A stretch of 35,308 nt of DNA, from positions 1 to 35,308 of the forward strand of contig CAMNGC010000019.1 in NCBI GenBank assembly GCA_946537885.1, read 5' to 3'. The notes under the pieces were generated by a model. It was not told the DNA's origin, made no database searches, and saw only the letters and a program-made list of their open reading frames with translations. The position numbers and the translations under genes are program-made. Origin of the DNA: an uncultured Clostridia bacterium. GTDB lineage: Bacteria > Bacillota > Clostridia > Saccharofermentanales > Saccharofermentanaceae. Shown in pieces: positions 1 through 7,604 of this stretch; position 1 is the first letter of the stretch, and the number at the start of each line of letters is the position of its first letter.

Positions 1-2
1 TG

Positions 3-1964
3 ACAAGGACTCTTACGACGGTAAACGGTTCCGGGTCTATTGAGTTTGGTCCGTTCACTTATTATTCGACCGGTGTATATGAATATACGGTAACGGAGAC
101 AGCAGGCAATGCTGCAGGCTATGGCTATGACAGTAATTCCTATAATGTCGTGGTAACGGTAGAAGATGACTGGGAAGGCCATCTGGTGGCTTCAGTAGCA
201 TATGCAGGTGATACTACAGCAGTCAATGTAGTCAATACATTCACGGAAGAAAGCATAGATGTCACACTCGGAGTGAGAAAGACGATAACCGACACGTCCG
301 GAAGTGCAGAGGACGGAATATTCACTTTCGATCTGTTAGACAGCAACGGAGAAGTGATCCAGACAGTAGAAGCAACAACAGTGGATCTTGCAGGCGAGGT
401 AAACTTCGATGCGATCAACTATACTGCAGCCGGAGATTACAGCTATACCTTAAGAGAGCGTGCCGGCAATACAACGGGCATGGAATACGACAGCCATGAG
501 TATGCAGTAGTAGTTCATGTAACTGACAATATTGCCGAGGCAAAGCTTGAGGCAAGTGTCGATATCGACGGAGCGGCAGCAACAGATACACAGGTAACAT
601 TTACGAATGTCTACAGACCCGCAGCGGCAACGGCAACGATCCAGGTAACGAAGGTTATCGACGATCAGTCGGGCGGAGGAGCATGGGATGCAACCTTCGA
701 GTTTGTACTGACGGATGCGGCAGGTCAGGCGATCGGAAGGGCAACTGTAACGGGAGCCGGAACGGCAGCTTTCGAGCCTATCGAATATACGGCAGTCGGA
801 ACATACGATTATGTGATCACCGAGACGGCGGGCGATGCAGCAGGATACAGCTACGATAACGGCGAACATCCGGTAAGCGTAACAGTCCGAGACGAGGGCG
901 GAGTTTTGCTAGCATCCGTGAACTACGGAACAGAGACAACGCTTTCGATAACGAATACATATGACCCGGCAGGGGCAGTTGCAGGTTTCAGAGCCCGTAA
1001 GGTAGTCGAAGACTTAAGTGGAAGCGCGCCTGACGAGACATTTGCTTTCGAGCTTGTAGACGAAGCAGGAGAAGTAGTAAGGACTGCAAGGATTGACGGA
1101 GCAGGCTATGTAGACTTTGATCCTATCGAGTTCGAGCAGATCGGAACATTCGAATATACGATCCGCGAAGTCGCAGGTGAGACGGCCGGTTTTACTTACG
1201 ATGATGCAACAGCAAAGGTCAGCGTCGTTGTTACAGACAATGATGACGGCAGACTTGATGCTGAGGTCATATACGAAGGCGGTGAAGCGGTCTTCACCAA
1301 CAGCTATAAGGCAAGTCCCGCAGAGCTGACACTGACAGTCAATAAGACCGTTGACGGTGCCGATGCTCCTTCGGAAGTATTTAATTTCGATCTGCTGGAT
1401 GCGGATGGCAAGCTTATCCAGACCAAGTCTGTAAGCGGCTCCGGAACTGTCAACTTTGATACACTTACATTTACCGAGGCCGGAAGTTACACATATTTTG
1501 TGATCGAGACTGAGGGAGATGCGGAAGCTTTTACTTACGATGGTGCGAGATACGAAGTAACAGTAACCGTAACGGATGCAGGCGGCGCGCTTGTTGCCGA
1601 TTATACGTTAAGCAAATTGAAGGCAGACGGGGCTTCCGAGACTGCGACGCAGATTGCTTTTGTCAATTCGTACAGGCCTACGGACACCCCTACCCCTACC
1701 CCTACTGTGACCGTTACTCCGACAGTTACAGTTACAGTTACACCGACTCCCGCACAGGAGCTTAGCCCGACTGCGACTGCAACTGCGACACCCGGCCAGG
1801 CGAACGCTGCAGTCAGACCTGAGACGATAACTCCAACTGAAGTTGTCGCGAGCACAGGTGAGGACGACAGCTATATTACGCGAATAGCTATAGGCTTGAT
1901 GCTTATAAGCTCTGCAGCAGTCCTGACGGTTGTGAGCCTTAAAAGAAAAAAGAATTGTATATAA
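3..1964 (+). CDS. Surface protein of tandem pilin-type isopeptide domains with C-terminal wall/membrane anchor (5' partial)
   Basis: The frame is open from base 3, so the gene starts outside the window; the first ATG at 150 is internal. The visible part holds the end of one domain and four full domains of about 115 residues, each resembling the Spy0128/FctA (pilin isopeptide) family. Every full domain shows the expected triad: a Lys on the first strand (GVRKT, VTKVI, ARKVV, VNKTV), a Glu in an ExxG-like motif (RERAG, TETAG, REVAG, IETEG) and a final Asn (TNVY, TNTY, TNSY, VNSY). This predicts intramolecular Lys-Asn bonds and a stiff extracellular stalk. A Thr/Pro-rich linker follows (about 1681-1800), then VVASTGEDD, a hydrophobic helix and KRKKN. 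That tail has the layout of a sortase signal, but LPxTG is replaced by VASTG. Role in adhesion is inferred from the fold. Confidence 0.85.
   Translation, partial: TRTLTTVNGSGSIEFGPFTYYSTGVYEYTVTETAGNAAGYGYDSNSYNVVVTVEDDWEGHLVASVAYAGDTTAVNVVNTFTEESIDVTLGVRKTITDTSGSAEDGIFTFDLLDSNGEVIQTVEATTVDLAGEVNFDAINYTAAGDYSYTLRERAGNTTGMEYDSHEYAVVVHVTDNIAEAKLEASVDIDGAAATDTQVTFTNVYRPAAATATIQVTKVIDDQSGGGAWDATFEFVLTDAAGQAIGRATVTGAGTAAFEPIEYTAVGTYDYVITETAGDAAGYSYDNGEHPVSVTVRDEGGVLLASVNYGTETTLSITNTYDPAGAVAGFRARKVVEDLSGSAPDETFAFELVDEAGEVVRTARIDGAGYVDFDPIEFEQIGTFEYTIREVAGETAGFTYDDATAKVSVVVTDNDDGRLDAEVIYEGGEAVFTNSYKASPAELTLTVNKTVDGADAPSEVFNFDLLDADGKLIQTKSVSGSGTVNFDTLTFTEAGSYTYFVIETEGDAEAFTYDGARYEVTVTVTDAGGALVADYTLSKLKADGASETATQIAFVNSYRPTDTPTPTPTVTVTPTVTVTVTPTPAQELSPTATATATPGQANAAVRPETITPTEVVASTGEDDSYITRIAIGLMLISSAAVLTVVSLKRKKNCI
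243..1680 (+). repeat. Four tandem isopeptide-domain repeats in protein
   Basis: Domain borders fall at about 243-620, 621-968, 969-1316 and 1317-1680. Each repeat ends with an Asn-x-Tyr motif immediately before the next Ala/Thr-rich first strand. The DNA copies are diverged, so this is an old protein-level duplication and not a recent tandem expansion. Confidence 0.7.
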
Positions 1965-2176
1965 TGTAGACTTGCCCTGTTTTGCGTTCTGCCGGCTACA
2001 GGGCGCAAAGTCTGGTGTCCCTCAAAACCGCCCTTTCTGTCTACATTTTCGAAAAAGAGGGACATGATTTGTAGACAGATAAAAATATGCATGCATAATT
2101 GCCGGATTGACAATAATGTATGCATATTATTATCGATTAGCTGAGGAAGGTCGCCATTTTCCAAAAGCCAACAAGT
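1965..2176. other. Convergent intergenic region with three inverted repeats
   Basis: This 212-base spacer separates a plus-strand and a minus-strand gene that converge. It holds TGTAGAC (1965-1971) paired with GTCTACA (2039-2045), with a third copy of TGTAGAC at 2070-2076. Inside that is a stem AGACTT-GCCCTG / CAGGGC-(GCA)-AAGTCT (1969-2013). GTCCCTC/GAGGGAC pairs 2017-2023 with 2056-2062. The AT-rich arm 2084-2096 pairs with 2116-2128 over 13 positions, including one G-T. None is followed by a clear T-run, so they are not classical terminators, though they could end both converging transcripts. Confidence 0.5.
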
Positions 2177-3799
2177 TCAACCATTATCATGCCAGTCCTG
2201 TTCCTCGACAGAATCCGGTCTTATATGGCTATCACCGGGGATGCCGGATTCGCCCTGTGGGGGAAGGGGCATTTCACCACCGGCAGCGGTGTTTGGAATG
2301 GCGTGTTCCTGCTCCCCGCCTTGCGGGCCGCCAAAGCCAGTCGCAGGTATTCCCATAGCAGTATTCCCGTTGCCGTACAATAAGGAATCAGGTGTTATTG
2401 TTGTGCTAAAGCTTCCTGCAGTCAGGGTATAAGTCTTTCCGGTCGTGATCTCCTGTGCGCTTACAAGCACACAGGAGTAAGGTAATTCAGCGCTATAAGA
2501 AAGAATGATATTTCCTTCGCTGTCACTAAGTCTGATCTCACTTGAGGCCTCTTGGGAGCCGGTCGTAATGAGTATCGAGCCCTGCTCAGCAGCGGAGAAG
2601 TTCATCTCCATTCCTGACGCGCCTGCGGCTACTATAGATCCGCCTGTGATGCTGCCGTTCCCATTATAATCCAAAAAGCCGTTACCGCCGTTTACGGGTC
2701 CCCAGACAATGATCTCCCCGTCTGTGATGGTCAAATCTCCGTTAGAGTCAATGCCGTCGCCGTAGGAGATTATGCTTAAACAGCCTCCGCTGATGTTTAT
2801 GGCAGCATTGGGATCGGCAAGCATTGATTCCGTTCCGGAAGAGTCTGACGCATTTATGCCATCGTCAGAAGCGGTAATGCTTATCTTGCCTCCGCTAATA
2901 TTGATGACGGATGCTTCGATCCCTTCGACACAAGAGTTGATGCTGATGTCTCCGCCACTGATCTCGATAAAGCTCTCGGCGTGTATGCCGTCATCTTCGG
3001 CGTCGATCACAAAAGATCCGTCCGTGATATATATATAGCCGAGCTCGGGATCGTCACTGTTCTCCGAATGTATTGCATCCTTGCCTGCCGTTAGTTCAAA
3101 GCTGCCTCCTGCGATCGCGATATCGTCCTTAGCCTGAAGGGCGTGGCTTGAAGCATTTATGACATAATAGCCATCGGTGATTACAAGCTCATCTTTGGAA
3201 GTGATGCCGTGACCTGCGGGAGAGTCAATCGTCAGAGAGCCTGAGCCGTTCAGTGTTATATCATCTTTGGCGAAAATAACCGCATCGATATCATTATCGT
3301 CGATTGCGACAAATTCCCCTCCGTTTGTAAGCTTATTCGCGGATCCTTCTGCCAATGTGATAAAGACCTTATCTGCCTGCTTTACATATATCGCCGCAGA
3401 GTCGGAAGAATTGATATCCGCACCGTCAAGTACAAGTTGTACTTTTGCATCATCTGCATCAACGATTATCATTCCGTCTGTAAGGCTGCCACTGATAATA
3501 TAGCTTCCTTCTTCGCAGATCGTTATGACCGAGTCCTCGATATTTACTGACGATGAATCGCACGAGGCGCTGTTGCCATTGAGACTGATCTCGATAGAGT
3601 CTTCTTCGCTATAGTCGCTGTCATAATCCCTCTCTGAGAAAAGATCATCCGTATCGCTTGCAAGAGTCTGTTCCGTAGCAGAAGCCGTCTCATCAGCAGT
3701 TGTTTCCTCAGACTTATTCGAACAGGCTGCCAGGATCATAGTGAAGGCCAGAACAGCTGCGGTTATTTTCATTTTTTGTTTGATGATCAGGTTTTTCAT
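2177..3799 (-). CDS. Beta-helix carbohydrate-binding lipoprotein, Cthe_2159-like
   Basis: The product has 540 residues. A Lys-rich start and hydrophobic stretch lead to the lipobox ILAAC, with Cys26 the predicted lipidated residue, then an acidic Ser/Thr-rich linker. Most of the protein is short repeats of the form ISGG-x-I-x-I, DDGI and I-x-I-x-DG, as in the right-handed beta-helix family typified by Clostridium thermocellum Cthe_2159, which binds acidic and plant-type polysaccharides. The C-terminus (last 70 residues) is Gly/Pro-rich. The start is supported by AAAGGAG on the minus strand, eight bases before the ATG. It lies 92 bases downstream of the DUF4956 gene on the same strand and is probably the last gene of the VTC-DUF4956 operon. 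The ligand is unknown; the fold assignment is firm, the sugar-binding role inferred. Confidence 0.8.
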   Translation of the reverse strand: MKNLIIKQKMKITAAVLAFTMILAACSNKSEETTADETASATEQTLASDTDDLFSERDYDSDYSEEDSIEISLNGNSASCDSSSVNIEDSVITICEEGSYIISGSLTDGMIIVDADDAKVQLVLDGADINSSDSAAIYVKQADKVFITLAEGSANKLTNGGEFVAIDDNDIDAVIFAKDDITLNGSGSLTIDSPAGHGITSKDELVITDGYYVINASSHALQAKDDIAIAGGSFELTAGKDAIHSENSDDPELGYIYITDGSFVIDAEDDGIHAESFIEISGGDISINSCVEGIEASVINISGGKISITASDDGINASDSSGTESMLADPNAAINISGGCLSIISYGDGIDSNGDLTITDGEIIVWGPVNGGNGFLDYNGNGSITGGSIVAAGASGMEMNFSAAEQGSILITTGSQEASSEIRLSDSEGNIILSYSAELPYSCVLVSAQEITTGKTYTLTAGSFSTTITPDSLLYGNGNTAMGIPATGFGGPQGGEQEHAIPNTAAGGEMPLPPQGESGIPGDSHIRPDSVEEQDWHDNG

Positions 3800-3891
3800 G
3801 ATTGTTCTCCTTTATTAAGAAAGGGGTCCGGCAATGGTTTGGGTAGGGATAGGGAATGTGCCGGACCCCGAGCAGATTGACGATATATATT

Positions 3892-4593
3892 TCAAAGTTC
3901 GATCCCGTGAGATGAGCTGTCACGATTTGACAGACTTATCTCAAGGTTGCCATTACGCACCCGCAACTTGTCTATAAACTCCTTTTCGATGCGGTGATCC
4001 TTTAAGGTAATGTCATAGGTCAGTCTGTACATGCTGCCCATATTGGTCGTTTTTACATGAGTCAGCTCGTGTGCCGTGGTATATTGAGTCAGGATCTCAT
4101 CGAAAATACCGGTATAATCGAGGTCCTCGGCTATCGTGATGCGCAGAGTCTTTTCGCGCACGGAGACCTTCGAGCCGCCCAGATCAATCACTGTATAGAT
4201 CAATACAGCTGCGCACATTATCAGAGTGAAGAGAAAGGCATAGCCGATGTAACCGACTCCGCAGATCAGACCGCTTACCATGGCCATAAAGATGATGCCG
4301 ATCTCCTTGGCAGAGCCGGGAGCCGAGCGGAAACGCACAAGGCTGAAGGCTCCTGCCACTGCGACGCCTGCGCCTATGTTACCGTTTACCATCATGATGA
4401 CGGCGCATACGATGGCCGGGAGAATCGCAAGCGTTGCAGCGAAGCTTCGGCTGGTCCTGTTACGGAACATGTAGCAAAGAGATATTATGAGCCCCAGAAG
4501 AAGGGCAGCACCCAGGCAGATAAGAAAGTCTCTGACCTCGAGTGCCTCTGCTGCCTGTGCATCAAAGATGCCGGTAAATAGTGAATCAAGCAT
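3892..4593 (-). CDS. DUF4956 family polytopic membrane protein
   Basis: The product has 233 residues. About four hydrophobic segments lie in the first 135 residues (roughly 24-44, 51-70, 72-88 and 97-133), followed by a soluble domain of about 100 residues. The conserved stretch GAFSLVRFRSAPGSAKEIG between the third and fourth segments is typical of DUF4956. The soluble tail may be an ACT-like alpha/beta domain, judged by pattern only. The ATG overlaps the end of the VTC gene by eight bases, and its ribosome binding site GGAGG lies inside that gene's last codons, so the two are translationally coupled. DUF4956 and VTC genes are often adjacent in Firmicutes. The biochemical role is unknown; a membrane partner for VTC chemistry is an inference from gene order. 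Confidence 0.8.
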   Translation of the reverse strand: MLDSLFTGIFDAQAAEALEVRDFLICLGAALLLGLIISLCYMFRNRTSRSFAATLAILPAIVCAVIMMVNGNIGAGVAVAGAFSLVRFRSAPGSAKEIGIIFMAMVSGLICGVGYIGYAFLFTLIMCAAVLIYTVIDLGGSKVSVREKTLRITIAEDLDYTGIFDEILTQYTTAHELTHVKTTNMGSMYRLTYDITLKDHRIEKEFIDKLRVRNGNLEISLSNRDSSSHGIEL

Positions 4594-5317
4594 ATTTAAG
4601 TCCTCCGATCGTTTTGTTGTTAAGTTGCGGGAAGATCATAGTCTTATATGCCGTCCCGTATTTGGAAAAAGATATCTTCGCGACATGGTTTGCGGATAAG
4701 TATCTGACCATCCATAAAGGCAGACCGCCTTCTGTCTTAAGCTCCATAAGAGTTTGATCAGAGTCGATAAGCCTCGTGCCCCACACCCCTGCGGTCAGGG
4801 AGAGCTCCTCGCATCTTGCAAGGATATTCTCGTCAAGTGTCAGTCGGAAGGAGCCGCCGTTTCTTTCTTTGTAGGCTTCCCTCTCGTAGGAGATAAAGCA
4901 GGTTGGGCTTAAGTCACCGTAGAAGTCTATTAAATAGTCGATCTCATTTGCGATCTGTGAATCAAAGGGTTTGTCTGCCGCTCCGATCAGCCAGTCTGTT
5001 GCCTGATGTTCCGGTATGGCGATCCGTCTCTTGTACACTATGTCTTCGTACTTTTTCTTTATCTCGACAAAAACATTGTCGTCTTCGTTAACTCGCTCGT
5101 AGCTCCTGACTCTGAGCTTTTCCTTATAAACGGGTCTATCCAGTGATCTTCTTATCAAAAGACAGCTTTTGGTGTCGTAGTAGACATTACGGATCGTATC
5201 TCTTCCGTACCGGTCGAGCTCCATGTGATCTTCCATAACACGAAGAAGCTCCGTTTTCTGTTTGCGATCGAGCAGATATTTGATCTCGAATCTCTTAAAA
5301 ACATTTCTGTATGTCAT
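4586..5317 (-). CDS. VTC-domain (polyphosphate polymerase-like, triphosphate tunnel) protein
   Basis: The start at 5317 is chosen because GGAGG lies eight bases before it; the longer frame from 5359 has no comparable site. The 243-residue protein carries the tunnel pattern of the VTC/CYTH superfamily: FKRFEIKYLL at the N-terminus, VYYDT, YKEKLRVRSY, FVEIKKKYEDIVYKRR, then CFISYERE, RLTLDENI and LMELKTEGG. The alternating basic and acidic residues on strands would line the tunnel that binds phosphate chains and metal. In yeast Vtc4 this domain makes polyphosphate; bacterial single-domain homologues next to DUF4956 have not been clearly assigned. It heads a three-gene minus-strand operon and is divergent from a two-component system, which probably controls it. 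Confidence 0.82.
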   Translation of the reverse strand: MTYRNVFKRFEIKYLLDRKQKTELLRVMEDHMELDRYGRDTIRNVYYDTKSCLLIRRSLDRPVYKEKLRVRSYERVNEDDNVFVEIKKKYEDIVYKRRIAIPEHQATDWLIGAADKPFDSQIANEIDYLIDFYGDLSPTCFISYEREAYKERNGGSFRLTLDENILARCEELSLTAGVWGTRLIDSDQTLMELKTEGGLPLWMVRYLSANHVAKISFSKYGTAYKTMIFPQLNNKTIGGLKYA

Positions 5318-5347
5318 GGTCATAACCTCCGCTTGTTCTGGATTAAT

Positions 5348-5377
5348 CCTAAACGGCAAACCTAAAACAAACCTTAA
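5348..5377. promoter_or_regulatory. Candidate response-regulator operator, three CCTAAA/CCTTAA repeats
   Basis: In the 138-base gap between the divergent VTC operon and the response regulator, CCTAAA begins at 5348 and 5361 and CCTTAA at 5372. On the minus strand these read as TTTAGG/TTAAGG half-sites at 11 to 13 base spacing, the layout OmpR/PhoB regulators usually bind. A weak -10 (TAGAAT, 5418-5423) for the regulator gene lacks a good -35, consistent with an activated promoter. Binding is inferred. Confidence 0.45.
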
Positions 5378-5455
5378 AGATCATGAAGTTTTCGATAATC
5401 GGCATATCGAAATGTAGTAGAATCAAGACAGTAAAGAGAGCGGAGGTAGTCATTT

Positions 5456-6130
5456 ATGAGAATCTTACTTGCTGAAGATGAGAGATCATTATCAAGAGCT
5501 CTTATTACGATCCTTGCTAAGAATAACTACACCGTCGATCCCGTTTATGACGGAGAGGAAGCGATCAGATATCTTAAGACCGGCGACTACGATGCGGCTA
5601 TCCTGGATATCATGATGCCCAAGCTCGACGGTATATCCGTACTTAAATATATAAGGTCCACAGGCAGCCTTATGCCTGTCCTGATGCTGACGGCGAAGTC
5701 CGAAGTCGAAGATAAGGTGGAGGGACTGGACAGCGGTGCCAACGATTACCTGACCAAACCTTTCAACAGCAAGGAACTGCTTGCCAGGATCCGTGCCATG
5801 ACCCGGGTTAAAACAGGACAGGCTGATTCGATCCTGACCTTCGGCAATCTTACTTTGGACCGGGCTGCTTTTGTCATGAAGACAGACAGCGGAAGCGTAA
5901 AGCTTGCCGGTAAAGAGTTTCAGATGCTGGAGCTGCTGATGCAGAATCCGGGAGTCCTGATATCAACGGAACGATTTATGGATAAACTCTGGAGCCTGGA
6001 TTCCGAGGCTGACATAAGTGTAGTGTGGACTTATCTGTCCTACCTGAGGCGTAAGCTCGAATCCATCGATGCGAATGTAAAGATAAAAGCGACCCGTAAT
6101 GCGGGATATTCTTTGGAGGAGAAAGAATGA
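5456..6130 (+). CDS. OmpR/PhoB-family response regulator
   Basis: The product has 224 residues. The receiver domain fills about 1-115, with acidic pocket Glu7-Asp8, phosphoacceptor Asp51 (AILDIMMPK), the Thr of MLTAKS and the Lys of LTKPF. A winged-helix DNA-binding domain follows (about 130-224), with KEFQMLELLM, the transactivation-loop region and WTYLSYLRRKLE. GGAGGT precedes the start. The stop codon overlaps the histidine kinase start as ATGA, so the pair is co-translated. It is divergent from the VTC/DUF4956/beta-helix operon, which is its likeliest target, and TTTAGG-type repeats lie in the shared promoter region. Confidence 0.93.
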   Translation: MRILLAEDERSLSRALITILAKNNYTVDPVYDGEEAIRYLKTGDYDAAILDIMMPKLDGISVLKYIRSTGSLMPVLMLTAKSEVEDKVEGLDSGANDYLTKPFNSKELLARIRAMTRVKTGQADSILTFGNLTLDRAAFVMKTDSGSVKLAGKEFQMLELLMQNPGVLISTERFMDKLWSLDSEADISVVWTYLSYLRRKLESIDANVKIKATRNAGYSLEEKE

Positions 6131-7428
6131 TACGCCGTCTGAGAATAAAGTTCATCTTGATATCATTTCTGTCGCTCTTTGCCGTGCTGGCTTTATTTGT
6201 CGGTGGCATTAATTACTTTAATTATCGGCATATAGTTGAGAATGCTGATGATGTTCTGGAGATCTTAGCTGACGGAGGCGGAAACTTCCCCGAGAGAATG
6301 CGTATTACGGGAGCTCCGGTGCCGGATAGTGCGGCTTCGGACGGCCGGATGCCGGAAGAGCTGCCTCCTATGGATCATGGCCGATTTAGTGAGATGTCTC
6401 CTGAACTCCCCTATGAATCCAGATATTTCACAGTGACCATAAGCAGCGAAGGCGAGATAGTGGATGTCAATACAGGTATGATCGCGGCGGTTGACACATC
6501 TGCCGCCACTGAATATGCACAGGAGCTTTTTGACGATGGAAAAACCAAAGGCTTCAAAGGCGACTATCGTTATACTGCAGTGGAGCAGGGCGAAGACATT
6601 ATGTATATCTTCTACGATTGCGGTCGGCAGCTCGAGAGTTTCCATAATGTCCTGACTACCAGTATCTTATTGGCCCTTGTGGGGCTCGCGGCTGTTATCG
6701 CGCTTATTATTGTTCTGTCGGCTTTTATGACAAAGCCCGTGGCGGAGAGCTATGAGAAACAGAAGCGTTTTATAACCGACGCCGGCCACGAGATCAAGAC
6801 GCCTTTGACGATAATAAACGCAGACGCTGATGTTCTGGCAATGGAAAACGATTCCGGCAACGAGTGGATCGACGATATCAGGAAGCAGACCGACAGGCTC
6901 ACGGAACTGACCAATGACCTGATATTTCTTTCGCGGATGGAGGAGGATAAGCCTCATCTGACTTACGAGAATTTTGACTTCTCGGCTGACAGTCGCGAGA
7001 TAGCGGATTCCTTTAAGTCGATCGCCATAACTCAGGGCAAGACTCTAACGACAGACATAGAGGACGGCATTAATATCTATGCAGATCGAAAAGCGCTTAG
7101 GCAGCTTGTATCCATACTTCTGGATAATGCACTTAAATACTCGCCGGATGAAGGGCATGTAAAGGTCGTTTTGGAACGGAGCGGGAAGAATGTAAAGATA
7201 GCCGTGCAAAATGATCTTGCTGAGGAAATGACGGATGATAAGGTGAAGAGACTTTTCGACAGGTTCTATAGAACTGATGATTCCCGTAATTCCACCACCG
7301 GAGGACACGGCCTCGGTCTGTCTATTGCGAAAGCCGTTACTGAGGCGCATAAGGGAAAGATATCCGCGATCTGCGCGAGCGAAAAGAAACTGACTATCAG
7401 TGCCGTCATTCCAATAAGAGACACTTGA
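6127..7428 (+). CDS. Membrane sensor histidine kinase
   Basis: The product has 433 residues. One transmembrane helix at about 8-28 and a second at about 178-202 flank an extracytoplasmic domain of roughly 150 residues that is acidic and Pro/Met-rich at its start (about 60-95) and matches no named sensor domain I recognise. A HAMP domain is not evident. The phosphoacceptor is His221 in DAGHEIKTPL. The N box (LLDNALKYSP), a short G1-like region, the F region (LFDRFYRTD) and the G2 box (GGHGLGLSIA) complete the ATPase domain. The degenerate G1 box (AVQNDLAEEM in place of DNGxG) is common in this kinase subgroup. It overlaps the regulator gene by four bases and is followed directly by the tRNA-Ala promoter. 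Confidence 0.92.
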   Translation: MIRRLRIKFILISFLSLFAVLALFVGGINYFNYRHIVENADDVLEILADGGGNFPERMRITGAPVPDSAASDGRMPEELPPMDHGRFSEMSPELPYESRYFTVTISSEGEIVDVNTGMIAAVDTSAATEYAQELFDDGKTKGFKGDYRYTAVEQGEDIMYIFYDCGRQLESFHNVLTTSILLALVGLAAVIALIIVLSAFMTKPVAESYEKQKRFITDAGHEIKTPLTIINADADVLAMENDSGNEWIDDIRKQTDRLTELTNDLIFLSRMEEDKPHLTYENFDFSADSREIADSFKSIAITQGKTLTTDIEDGINIYADRKALRQLVSILLDNALKYSPDEGHVKVVLERSGKNVKIAVQNDLAEEMTDDKVKRLFDRFYRTDDSRNSTTGGHGLGLSIAKAVTEAHKGKISAICASEKKLTISAVIPIRDT

Positions 7429-7450
7429 TAGTGAATTCGCATTCGGCCTG

Positions 7451-7459
7451 TGATATAAT
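7451..7459 (+). promoter_or_regulatory. Extended -10 promoter for tRNA-Ala
   Basis: TGATATAAT is a perfect extended -10 (TGnTATAAT) whose -10 hexamer ends 11 bases before the mature tRNA 5' end. The -35 position 17 bases upstream reads GTGAAT and is weak, which extended -10 promoters tolerate. It starts 23 bases after the kinase stop codon. Confidence 0.65.
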
Positions 7460-7470
7460 CAGCTTGTTTT

Positions 7471-7546
7471 GGGGGCGTAGCTCAGTTGGGAGAGTGCTTG
7501 GTTCGCATTCAAGAGGTCAGGGGTTCGACTCCCCCCGTCTCCACCA
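7471..7546 (+). tRNA. tRNA-Ala (anticodon CGC)
   Basis: The 76-base sequence folds as a full cloverleaf: acceptor GGGGGCG/CGTCTCC, D stem GCTC/GAGT, anticodon stem CTTGG/TCAAG with loop TTCGCAT, and T loop TTCGACT. The anticodon CGC is at 7504-7506 and reads GCG. The G3-U70 pair, the main alanine identity element, is present and supports the call. The A49-C65 position at the base of the T stem is mismatched. The 3' CCA is encoded (7544-7546). Confidence 0.95.
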
Positions 7547-7559
7547 AAAGCACGAAGCT

Positions 7560-7588
7560 GGGCTCCGCAGATCTGCGGAGCCCCTTTT
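7560..7588 (+). terminator. Rho-independent terminator of tRNA-Ala
   Basis: GGGCTCCGCAGA and TCTGCGGAGCCC form a perfect 12-base palindrome, so the real hairpin loop opens at the centre, followed by C and TTTT. It starts 13 bases after the tRNA CCA end. There is no T-run on the minus strand, so it serves the tRNA and not the convergent gene. Confidence 0.85.
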
Positions 7589-7604
7589 AGTGTGGTTCAA
7601 ATGA

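Noticed and set aside
1681..1800. Short-unit repeats resembling a CRISPR or tandem array
   Set aside because: They encode a Thr/Pro-rich stalk in frame with the surface protein, with no spacer structure.
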